Source of the DNA: Deinococcus fonticola | GTDB lineage: Bacteria; Deinococcota; Deinococci; Deinococcales; Deinococcaceae | Assembly: GCF_004634215.1 (NCBI RefSeq) | Contig: NZ_SMMH01000011.1 | Coordinates: forward strand, 51,001 to 115,000 | Reading direction: 5' to 3' | Length of the DNA stretch: 64,000 nucleotides | Part shown: positions 52,218 through 61,650 of the stretch, in pieces | Layout of the letters: the number at the start of each line of letters is the position of its first letter | How positions within the stretch are numbered: position 1 is the stretch's first letter | Position numbers and translations under genes: made by a program | Notes under the pieces: generated by a model | Told to the model about the DNA's origin: nothing | What the model saw: the letters and a program-made list of their open reading frames with translations, nothing else | Database searches by the model: none

Positions 52218-52775
52218 TTAAGCGCGGCTGAGGTACTGTCCGGTGCGGGTGTCCACCTTCACGTTGGTGTCCTGCTCGACAAACAGGGGCACCTGCACGA
52301 CCGCGCCGGTTTCCAGTTTGGCAGGTTTGGTGCCGCCGGACACGGTGTCGCCGCGCACGCCGGGGTCGGTTTCCACGATCTTCAGGATGACCTGGTTGGG
52401 CAGGCTGAGGCTGAGAGCCTTTTCGCCGTACATCGAGACTTCCACCTCGGTGTTCTCTTTCATGAACTTGGCAGCGTCACCGACGATGTTCTTGCCGAGG
52501 TGAATCTGGTCGAAGGTCTCCATGTCCATGAACACGTAGTCTTCACCGTCGGGGTAGAGGTACTGCATGGTTTTGCCCTCGACGAAGATGTCCTGCAACT
52601 TTTCACCGCTGTTGAAGGTGCGGTCGACGATGCTGCCGCTCTCCATGTTGCGGAATTTGGTGACGACTTTTGCGCCGCCGCGTCCCATTTTCAGGTGGGA
52701 GTACTCCAGGCATTCCCACAGGCCGCCGTCCATTTCGACTTTCGTTCCGTTTCTCAGTTCCGTGACGCTGATCAT
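52218..52775 (-). CDS. efp: Elongation factor P
   Basis: Rescues ribosomes stalled at polyproline. 185 residues from ATG 52775, with AAGGAG upstream; the longer frame is spurious. It starts ISVTELRNGTKVEMDGGLWECLEYSHLKMGRGGAKVVTKFRN. The tip residue, which is Lys modified by EpmA in enterics, is here Arg (GRGGA), as in Thermus EF-P; whether it is left unmodified or glycosylated is not shown. The C-terminal block GDTVSGGTKPAKLETGAVVQVPLFVEQDTNVKVDTRTGQYLSRA is a perfect family ending. Confidence 0.97.
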   Translation of the reverse strand: MISVTELRNGTKVEMDGGLWECLEYSHLKMGRGGAKVVTKFRNMESGSIVDRTFNSGEKLQDIFVEGKTMQYLYPDGEDYVFMDMETFDQIHLGKNIVGDAAKFMKENTEVEVSMYGEKALSLSLPNQVILKIVETDPGVRGDTVSGGTKPAKLETGAVVQVPLFVEQDTNVKVDTRTGQYLSRA

Positions 52776-53208
52776 GTTTCTCCTTGTGTTTTGTCGGGCT
52801 TTTTTCCCGTCCGGGGCCGCTTCCATGCCCTCTGGGGGTGGGGGGCCGCTCGGCAACGGGAACAAGTTTAGCAAACCGCCCGGAATGCGGCACCATTCTG
52901 AGTTCACACTCCGCCAGGACGGCATGGGCTTGATGTTGCATGACCGCCGTGGCGCCCTGTCTTTTACTCGCTTCTGGCCGGATAATTTCAGCACGGCCCG
53001 GCAATCCGCCGAAGGGGTGGGCAACCCTTCCACTCCTGCGGCTGTTTTTGGTATGCTCTTACGGTTGCATGTCCGCCCTGCCCCCGACAGTGGCTCCGCA
53101 GAAGCGATGCTCAGTTGACCGAAACGTCCCGTAGAGCGCGGAACAGTGTCGGTGCGCGGCAGCGACGAACAAGCGAAAGATTTGTAGTACCCCGTTAAGG
53201 AGAAAGTC
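52776..53208. promoter_or_regulatory. Divergent region efp / rplY
   Basis: 433 bases. On the rplY side there is a TATGCT at about 53051, a long leader and TAAGGAG before ATG 53209. On the efp side only the SD was identified with confidence. A GC-rich run of G and C (52815-52850) can form hairpins. No tRNA or other RNA gene recognised. Confidence 0.4.
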
Positions 53209-53928
53209 ATGGAACTGAATGCCAAACCCCGTAGCAGCCAGGAGAAGCTGGCCGAAGGAATGATTCCCGCCGTCGCTTACCACAAGGGCCAGAATGTTTC
53301 CTTTGCCATCAACCGCAAGGAATTCGACCGGGCCTTCCGCAAGCAGAGCACCACCGGCCTGTTCGACATCACCGTGGAAGGCAGCGAGACCTTCCCGGCA
53401 CTGGTGAAGACTGTGCAGATGGACAAGCGCAAGCGCATGCCGATTCACGTGGACTTCTACATGGTCACGTACGGTCAGGCCATTGAAGTGAATGTGCCGG
53501 TGCACACCAAGGGCAAGAGCGCCGGTGAGAAGGAAGGCGGCCTGCTGGACATCGTGACGCACACACTGCACATTCAGGCCCCCGGCCCGCGCCGCATTCC
53601 GGCAGAACTGGTGATCGACGTGAGCCGCCTGCGCATCGGCGATCACGTGACCGCGGGTGATGTGAAGCTGCCCGAGGGCTGCGAACTGAAGGCCGACCCG
53701 GAGCAGATCGTGATCAGCATCCTGCCGCCCCGCCTCAGCGAAGAGGAACTGGCTGCCGAAGCCGAAGCCGCCAAGGTGGCCGGCCTGGTCGCCGCCGGCG
53801 AACTGACCGAGGAGGCCGCCGCGGCCATCCTGGAAGGCGAAACCAGCATCGAGGAAGCCAAGGAAGCGTCGGACGACGAAGTGGTCAGCGGCCCCGAGAA
53901 GGCCGCCGGCGAAGGCAACGAAGAGTAA
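53209..53928 (+). CDS. rplY: Ribosomal protein L25 (CTC/TL5 long form)
   Basis: Binds 5S rRNA on the large subunit. 239 residues, a long 'CTC' form as in Thermus/Deinococcus. The N-terminal L25 domain is about residues 1-90 (ELNAKPRSSQEKLAEGMIPAVAYHKGQNVSFAINRKEFDRAFRK ... DKRKRMPIHVDFYMV). The middle beta domain is about 95-185 (AIEVNVPVHTKGKSAGEKEGGLLDIVTHTLHIQAPGPRRIP). The C-terminus is acidic and Ala/Glu-rich (EEELAAEAEAAKVAGLVAAGELTEEAA), shorter than the three-domain CTC of D. radiodurans as I recall it. TAAGGAG before the ATG. Confidence 0.95.
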   Translation: MELNAKPRSSQEKLAEGMIPAVAYHKGQNVSFAINRKEFDRAFRKQSTTGLFDITVEGSETFPALVKTVQMDKRKRMPIHVDFYMVTYGQAIEVNVPVHTKGKSAGEKEGGLLDIVTHTLHIQAPGPRRIPAELVIDVSRLRIGDHVTAGDVKLPEGCELKADPEQIVISILPPRLSEEELAAEAEAAKVAGLVAAGELTEEAAAAILEGETSIEEAKEASDDEVVSGPEKAAGEGNEE

Positions 53929-53944
53929 TTCAACGGATGAAGGG

Positions 53945-53972
53945 CCGGGGAGAGTCTTCCCCGGTCTTTTTT
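53945..53972 (+). terminator. Terminator of rplY
   Basis: CCGGGGA/TCCCCGG stem (53945-53951 with 53958-53964) then TCTTTTTTG. Confidence 0.88.
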
Positions 53973-53986
53973 GTTCTATTAGCCGA

Positions 53987-54459
53987 TCAGTCAGGCTGAT
54001 GGAATAAAGCCTGTTCCTCGGGTGTGGGGCGCTCGAACCAGGTGTTCCACAATTCCAGTTCCTCACGGGTGACCTTGCAGGGGTAACCCGGCTCGGCGTT
54101 CCTGCCTTCCAGTCGCCGCCACAGTTCTTCGAGTGACGGGTCGAGGAAGTACAGGATTACAGGATGACGTTGATGCCCAGTTCGGCCCCCCTGGCGCGGT
54201 ACAGGTCACGTTCCTGCCTTGACCACAGGCCGTAGTCGAGAACAACGTCCGTTCCCAGCGTCAACACCCGCCGCGCGATTGACCACAGCAGCTCGTGTTC
54301 CAGCACGTCGCGTTTATCTTCGCTCTCGCCCGCGCCGAACAGCAGGTGCATCCAGTCGTCGGTGCTGAGGCGTAGGGCTGAGGACTGCGCTTCCAGACGG
54401 CGGGCCAGGGTGGTTTTCCCCGCACCGGGCAGGCCGACGCACAGGTGCAGGACGGTCAT
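53987..54459 (-). pseudogene. P-loop kinase-like gene broken by an 8-base tandem duplication
   Basis: The intact part starts MTVLHLCVGLPGAGKTTLARRLEAQ (Walker A GLPGAGKTT) and runs DDWMHLLFG ... DVVLDYGLWSRQERDLYRARGAELGINVIL, then hits a stop at 54157. The bases TACAGGAT occur twice in tandem at 54150-54157 and 54158-54165. Removing one copy restores a frame that continues YFLDPSLEELWRRLEGRNAEPGYPCKVTREELELWNTWFERPTPEE and ends at 53987, giving 154 residues. This matches an AAA/zeta-like small kinase family common in bacteria. A TACACT lies six bases before the ATG. The break looks recent and reversible; sequencing error is the alternative. Confidence 0.85.
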
Positions 54460-54465
54460 GCTGCC

Positions 54466-54471
54466 AGTGTA
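54466..54471 (-). promoter_or_regulatory. Leaderless-type -10 for the broken kinase gene
   Basis: TACACT on the minus strand, six bases before ATG 54459. The promoter appears intact. Confidence 0.45.
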
Positions 54472-54720
54472 GGCCGCATTTACTACCTCAACTGCCAATC
54501 GTCGGGCGAGCTGAGCCTCTCGACCCTGCTGCTCCTGATTATGGTCGCCCTGCCCTGGGCCTGGCGCGGATTTGCCGGCCTGGCCGCTTTTTCATGTCGC
54601 TTTTTCTGCGGACGCAGTGAGGGGGTGTCCACTTCCCCCAACGGGTGGCCTGCCCACGAGTCATAACTTAGCAAGACGGCTTTTTTACACTGGACAGAGC
54701 AAGGAGCGCCGTCCCTCACG

Positions 54721-55416
54721 GTGTCTCTTTTGCGCCGAGGACTGACCGTGTGGTTTAAGAAACGCCTGACCCGAATTTCTCCTGCTTCTGCTGCTGTCCC
54801 TTCATCTCATCAGGCGACCCTGCGGCCGTGGGGAGACGACGCCTACCTGTCTCCTGTTCACCTGCCCCTGTGCATCGAAGGCGACGCGGGCGTGGTGCAG
54901 CGGGCTGCCACGCGTCTGCTGCTGGACGCCCAGCGCCAGGGCCTGCCCATCTTCGTGCAGGAGGGGCCGCGCCCGGTGGTCAGCCGCTGGGAAGCCCTGA
55001 CCCTGCCGCGTAAGGCCATTTTGCCGCCGTTTCAGGCAGGCACGACGCGGGAAACCATCTACCAGACCCTCTCGGAAGTGGACGAGTGGGTCACGCAGGC
55101 GGACGCCACCGCGAACTCCGCCTGGCCGGCCCTGCTGGTGTGCAGCAGCCTGGGGGCTCACCGCGACACCCTGCTGGACGTGGCCCGTACCCTGAAGCAG
55201 GAGAGAAAGGTGGATCTGGGGGTCATCTACATCCTGAATACCCGGCAGCCGCCACTGGACAAGGCGGGGTTTGCGGCGCAGCTGTACTGCCAGGCCACTG
55301 GCAAGGCGGTGCTGCGGCGCCACCGCAGTCACCACAGCGTGCACATTCACCACGAAAGGGCGTCCGTGTCTGTTCCCTCCGGCGGGCGAACAGCGGATCA
55401 AAAAACGCTGGCCTGA
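54721..55416 (+). CDS. Protein of unknown function
   Basis: 231 residues (or 222 from a GTG at 54748 that has GAGG seven bases upstream). The N-terminus is basic (VWFKKRLTRISPASAAV) without a clear signal peptide. The body is a mixed alpha/beta single domain: DDAYLSPVHLPLCIEGDAGVVQRAATRLLLDAQRQGLPIFVQEGPRPVVSRWEALTLP, then AWPALLVCSSLGAHRDTLLDVARTLKQERKVDLGVIYILN, which has the look of a P-loop NTPase or AAA-like Rossmann pattern (LLLDAQRQG.PIFVQ, and ALLVCSSLG like a Walker B/sensor strand) but has no Walker A glycine loop. No family recognised. A TACACT at 54690 is a possible -10. Confidence 0.6.
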   Translation: MSLLRRGLTVWFKKRLTRISPASAAVPSSHQATLRPWGDDAYLSPVHLPLCIEGDAGVVQRAATRLLLDAQRQGLPIFVQEGPRPVVSRWEALTLPRKAILPPFQAGTTRETIYQTLSEVDEWVTQADATANSAWPALLVCSSLGAHRDTLLDVARTLKQERKVDLGVIYILNTRQPPLDKAGFAAQLYCQATGKAVLRRHRSHHSVHIHHERASVSVPSGGRTADQKTLA

Positions 55417-55551
55417 TAAGCCTTGCGTTTGATCAATTCCCCCAAAGATCACTGAAGGGCTTACTCTACGCAAATCGTCCAGAACAGTCTTTTCTTTTGC
55501 TCTTGTTCAAAGCTGCACAAGGGGCCAGAATTTTGATCACCCATGGCAAAG

Positions 55552-55584
55552 CCGGCGAGGACACCTCAGGGCCATCCTCGCCGG
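55552..55584 (-). terminator. Hairpin downstream of sucA
   Basis: 10-base perfect stem (CCGGCGAGGA 55552-55561, TCCTCGCCGG 55575-55584). No strong T-run on the minus side. Confidence 0.55.
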
Positions 55585-55602
55585 GGTATGGTTGCGCTGC
55601 GT

Positions 55603-58479
<2,877 letters not shown>

Positions 58480-58486
58480 GCCCCCC

Positions 58487-58492
58487 AGCATA
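58487..58492 (-). promoter_or_regulatory. Leaderless-type -10 for sucA
   Basis: TATGCT on the minus strand, seven bases before ATG 58479. Confidence 0.5.
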
Positions 58493-58537
58493 CCCAATAC
58501 GCCCGGCTGAGATTGGGTTTACTCTGACGGTAACGAC

Positions 58538-58573
58538 AAGGGCGGCGCGAGAATGGTCTCTCATGCCGCCCTT
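58538..58573 (-). terminator. Hairpin after the lipoprotein gene
   Basis: AAGGGCGGC (58538-58546) with GCCGCCCTT (58565-58573); it lies between the lipoprotein stop and the sucA promoter. Confidence 0.6.
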
Positions 58574-58586
58574 GAAACGTGAAGCT

Positions 58587-59198
58587 TTACTGGCTGGTGA
58601 CCGGCGTGGGCAGGTGCATTTCATAGCGTTGCACTCCGCTGCTCTCCAGGCGGCGCTGATAGGTGGCGCTGCCAGTGGGCAGATAGACGTAATGCTCGGC
58701 GCGGCTCCAGCCCTGGTCCAGTTTCCAGACCTGGTTCATGCTGGGCGTGCTGAACTTCACCTCGGCGTCCTGGGAAACGTAGGCGACGCGGTCGTGGGTC
58801 ATCAGGTCAAGGGCCTCGCCGGCCGTCAGCTTGCCGTCGCTGTTCTTGTCCTGCCACATCACCCAGTGCAGGAAATTGGCCTTGATGCCCTCAGCGTTCA
58901 CGCCCGCCGGCCCCGCGCCGCTGGGCAGGAAGTCCAGCAGGGGCTTGGCATTCGCCGACTGCGCCGTCCACTTGCTGCCGTCCACCGCCACGCTGGTTGC
59001 GCCGGCTGGCACAGCCACCTGGTACACGCTCTCGCCGCTTTCCGTCAGCAGGCTCAGGTAAGCGCTGCTGGGCGCAGCGGGAAACCGCACTTCGATACCG
59101 CTGGATAGCTCAGGACGGCCACTGCCGGTGCCCCCCGGTGACTGGGAACAGGCGCCCAGCAGCAATGCTCCGAGCAGCAAAGGAACAAAACGTTTCAT
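58587..59198 (-). CDS. EF-hand lipoprotein (downstream paralogue)
   Basis: 203 residues. The signal sequence ends in a lipobox, KRFVPLLLGALLLGACSQS, so the Cys is lipidated and the protein sits in a membrane. A perfect EF-hand-type calcium loop DKNSDGKLTAGE follows KANFLHWVMWQ in the middle. The C-terminal part (VWKLDQGWSRAEHYVYLPTGSATYQRRLESSGVQRYEMHLP) resembles the corresponding part of the next gene. It overlaps the upstream paralogue by four bases, so the two are probably coupled. Function unknown. Confidence 0.78.
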   Translation of the reverse strand: MKRFVPLLLGALLLGACSQSPGGTGSGRPELSSGIEVRFPAAPSSAYLSLLTESGESVYQVAVPAGATSVAVDGSKWTAQSANAKPLLDFLPSGAGPAGVNAEGIKANFLHWVMWQDKNSDGKLTAGEALDLMTHDRVAYVSQDAEVKFSTPSMNQVWKLDQGWSRAEHYVYLPTGSATYQRRLESSGVQRYEMHLPTPVTSQ

Positions 59199-59881
59199 CG
59201 GCGGCCTCCCATGCTCATGCTGGTCATAAAGTCGGTGGGTTCATGCAGGCGAATCATGAGGTTCTCGTCCACGACGGGAACGCTATTCATGGTCACCACG
59301 TACTTGCCGGGCGTAGCACTGGGTTGCAGCACGGTGTGGCGCACCAGTGACCAGCCCTGCGTGCGGGTTCCCTTTTCGGTGCTTTTGCCATCTTTGGTGG
59401 TCATGCTGTACGTGAAGGCGCTGCTGGCATACCCGTACAGGTCATGCGTGATGTACCGTTCTTCCTCGGCGGTGGGGAAACGGTCGTTGTTCCGGTCCTC
59501 GTAAGCCACGAAGTGAATGTTGCAGGTGGTCACTGTGCTGGGATTCACGGTGACGTTCGTCATCTCTTTCGCCTCCCCCGTCATGAACGGAGTGGTGCAG
59601 CGCGTGTTCTTCGCCAGCGTCGCCAGGTCGGATTTGAACAGCGAGATGGAGGCGGTCTTGCCGCCGACGTACCCATGCGTCAACACGACGGGTTCGACCT
59701 TCTGGTTGTCCTGTAACTGGTAGGTCACGGCCGCGATGCTCAGGTTGGCGGGCGCATCCTCCGGCAGGCGGAAAGTAAGCAACACCGGCGGGTCATAGGG
59801 AACGGGCCTGGGGCAGGCGGTCAGCAGCAGCGGCAAACCGCCCAGGGCCACCAGCAGAGACAGACGGGCTTTTTTCATCAT
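59195..59881 (-). CDS. EF-hand-like lipoprotein (upstream paralogue)
   Basis: 228 residues from ATG 59881 (an ATG three bases later is possible), with GAGGTG before it. Signal plus lipobox: KKARLSLLVALGGLPLLLTACPRP. The mature part has FRLPEDAPANLSIAAVTYQLQDNQ and a degenerate EF-hand-type loop EDRNNDRFPTAEE, where the neighbour has a perfect one. The C-terminal block GTRTQGWSLVRHTVLQPSATPGKYVVTMNSVPVVDENLMIRLHEP aligns with the neighbour, so the two arose by duplication. Function unknown; a surface calcium-binding role is only a guess. Confidence 0.78.
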   Translation of the reverse strand: MMKKARLSLLVALGGLPLLLTACPRPVPYDPPVLLTFRLPEDAPANLSIAAVTYQLQDNQKVEPVVLTHGYVGGKTASISLFKSDLATLAKNTRCTTPFMTGEAKEMTNVTVNPSTVTTCNIHFVAYEDRNNDRFPTAEEERYITHDLYGYASSAFTYSMTTKDGKSTEKGTRTQGWSLVRHTVLQPSATPGKYVVTMNSVPVVDENLMIRLHEPTDFMTSMSMGGRR

Positions 59882-59932
59882 CACCTCATTGTAGGAAGGC
59901 CGGGCAGCCCTGTCATGCGAAGTTGACCGGAT

Positions 59933-59969
59933 GGCCATAGGCGGGGCAGTCCCGCTGGTTCTTATGGCC
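59933..59969 (-). terminator. Nested hairpin between membrane protein and lipoprotein genes
   Basis: Outer GGCCATA/TATGGCC (59933-59939, 59963-59969) and inner GCGGG/CCCGC. Downstream of the 59983 gene on the minus strand. Confidence 0.5.
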
Positions 59970-59982
59970 TCCGGCTCTCCGT

Positions 59983-61479
59983 TCAGGTGGTCAAGCGCCG
60001 CTTTGCCAGAAAGGCGCGGCGGGCCAGGGGAGGGGTTACGCCGGGGCGCGTCCAGATGAGGGTGCCGAGGATCAGCACAACCACGCCGACCAGAATCAGC
60101 CCAGCGTGGTTGGTGAACAGGAAAGCCAGGGGCAGGGCGCTGGCCAGCAGGACGGGCGGCCAGTGCGCCGTCCCGAGGCTGCGCAGGGCCAGCAGGGCGG
60201 CCACGGCGGCCCCCAGCGGCGCGGCCAGATAGGCGGGCAGGTAGCTCATCAGCACGCCGCCCAGGGCGGTGCCGGCCAGCAGACCCAGCACCGCCAGGCC
60301 CAGTGCCAGCGGCGTAGCGTCCAGGCGGCGCCAGCGCGCCCAGACCAGGCCGAACAGGCCCGCGAGCAGCAGCGCGAGGGGCGCGAAGGCGTACAGCTTG
60401 GTCAGGGTTTCGCGCAGGCTGCTGACGGTGAAACTCAGCGACACGTTCTGCGCGGTAATCACGTTCTTGAGGTTCCAGGAGAGGTTGGTGCCGCCCAGCG
60501 TGCGGGCGCTGCGGGTGGGGTACAGGCTGTAGCGCGCAAACTTGGGGGCCTGGTTGGTGCGGATGTTCAGGTTGAAGTTGCGGATGGGTTCGCGCCGGTC
60601 ACTCAGCAGGTACTGCCAGCCGCGCGCGCCCTGGTGGCGGTAGGTCACCGTGACGTGCGCGGTCTGGCCGGGGTTCAATTGGCCCTGCCAGCCATTGCCG
60701 TTCATCAGGTCGGCGGCGGCCAGTTCGTGCCCGTTCACGATGACCTGAAAGTCCGAGAGGGTGCCGCTGCCGTCCGGCAGGGGAAACACGAAGCGGGCGG
60801 TGACGGGCGTATCCAGCGGATTGGTAAAAGCGTACTGAGCGCCGAATCTGGCGTTGTAGCAACTGCGCCGCGCGCCCTGCATGGGGGACACGAAATCCAG
60901 ATTCAGGTTGACCAGGGCCTGGTCGAGCCGGATGGGTTCCTCGCCCAGCAGCGTGGCGCTGCGGGTAAACATGATGTCCTGCCCGCTGCGCCAGAAGCGG
61001 TCGCGGAGTTTCACGATGTTCTGGCTGGTGGGATCTTGCAGGTAAGGCGCCAGGGTCTGCACGCCCTCCTGCTTGACGCGCTTGATCATGGCGGGTGGAA
61101 TGACCAGGGTGCGTTCGTACTTCTTCTCGGTCAGGTAGGTGACGCGCGGGCTCTGCTGGGTGGTGGGCGCGGCGTCCGGGTCGGCGCTGCGGCTGGCACT
61201 GGCGCTGTCGCCGCTGCTGACGCGGTGCAGCACCACCTGCCCGATTACGCCCAGCACGCTGAAGCTCAGGGCAAACAGCGCGGCGGCGGCTCCCCAGGCG
61301 CCCACGGGGGTCAGGGTCTCGCGCAGGTGCGGCAGCGACCTGGCCAACAGGCCGGGCCGGAAAAGCCGCAGAGAAAGCAGCGCGGCGCCGCCCAGGACGG
61401 TCAGCCAGAACAGCCCCTGCCCCAGGGCGTGCCACGGGGTGAAGATTGACCACAGTAAATTCAGCGCCGTTTGAACCAT
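59983..61479 (-). CDS. Polytopic membrane protein with large extracytoplasmic domain
   Basis: 498 residues. Two N-terminal transmembrane helices (ALGQGLFWLTVLGGAALLSLRLF; GAWGAAAALFALSFSVLGVIGQVVL), then a domain of about 250 residues outside the membrane (VTYLTEKKYERTLVIPPAMIKRVKQEGVQTLAPYLQ ... YAFTNPLDTPVTARFVFPLPDGSGTLSDFQVIVNGHELAAADL), with Ig/beta-sandwich character, then four or five C-terminal helices from LYAFAPLALLLAGLFGLVW. The C-terminal helix cluster recalls CreD-type inner membrane proteins, but the domain does not match closely. Not identified. Upstream of the two lipoproteins in the same direction with a gap of about 100 bases. Confidence 0.7.
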   Translation of the reverse strand: MVQTALNLLWSIFTPWHALGQGLFWLTVLGGAALLSLRLFRPGLLARSLPHLRETLTPVGAWGAAAALFALSFSVLGVIGQVVLHRVSSGDSASASRSADPDAAPTTQQSPRVTYLTEKKYERTLVIPPAMIKRVKQEGVQTLAPYLQDPTSQNIVKLRDRFWRSGQDIMFTRSATLLGEEPIRLDQALVNLNLDFVSPMQGARRSCYNARFGAQYAFTNPLDTPVTARFVFPLPDGSGTLSDFQVIVNGHELAAADLMNGNGWQGQLNPGQTAHVTVTYRHQGARGWQYLLSDRREPIRNFNLNIRTNQAPKFARYSLYPTRSARTLGGTNLSWNLKNVITAQNVSLSFTVSSLRETLTKLYAFAPLALLLAGLFGLVWARWRRLDATPLALGLAVLGLLAGTALGGVLMSYLPAYLAAPLGAAVAALLALRSLGTAHWPPVLLASALPLAFLFTNHAGLILVGVVVLILGTLIWTRPGVTPPLARRAFLAKRRLTT

Positions 61480-61491
61480 ACCGTCCCCCTT

Positions 61492-61568
61492 CAGAGGGCC
61501 GAGGTTCCCTCTGGATAGTGATGTGCAGCTTGATGTGTAAGGTACTCAGGGAGCGGCGTTTACACATC
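61492..61568. promoter_or_regulatory. Two inverted repeats in the divergent region before the oxidoreductase
   Basis: CAGAGGG/CCCTCTG (61492-61498, 61507-61513) and GATGTGTAA/TTACACATC (61532-61540, 61560-61568), the latter with 19 bases between arms. The second pair ends 69 bases before the -10 box at 61638. Confidence 0.45.
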
Positions 61569-61637
61569 CATATTTAGTTGCAGGTGGCCGCCGCTAAAGG
61601 TGTAGAAGTGGCCCTTCGCCCGCCTGTGCAGGGCGCG

Positions 61638-61643
61638 TACACT
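61638..61643 (+). promoter_or_regulatory. Leaderless-type -10 for the molybdopterin oxidoreductase
   Basis: TACACT, seven bases before ATG 61651. Confidence 0.5.
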
Positions 61644-61650
61644 ACCCGGC

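Noticed and set aside
53040..53208. A tRNA or structured RNA in the rplY leader
   Set aside because: No cloverleaf arms or TTCGAAT-type loop found; only promoter and ribosome-site features.
54445..54666. Possible small membrane protein on the plus strand (hydrophobic stretch LSTLLLLIMVALPWAWRGFAGLAAFSC)
   Set aside because: It overlaps the 5' end of the kinase gene on the other strand, has no start with a promoter or ribosome site, and the rest is not protein-like. Kept as an unlikely possibility.
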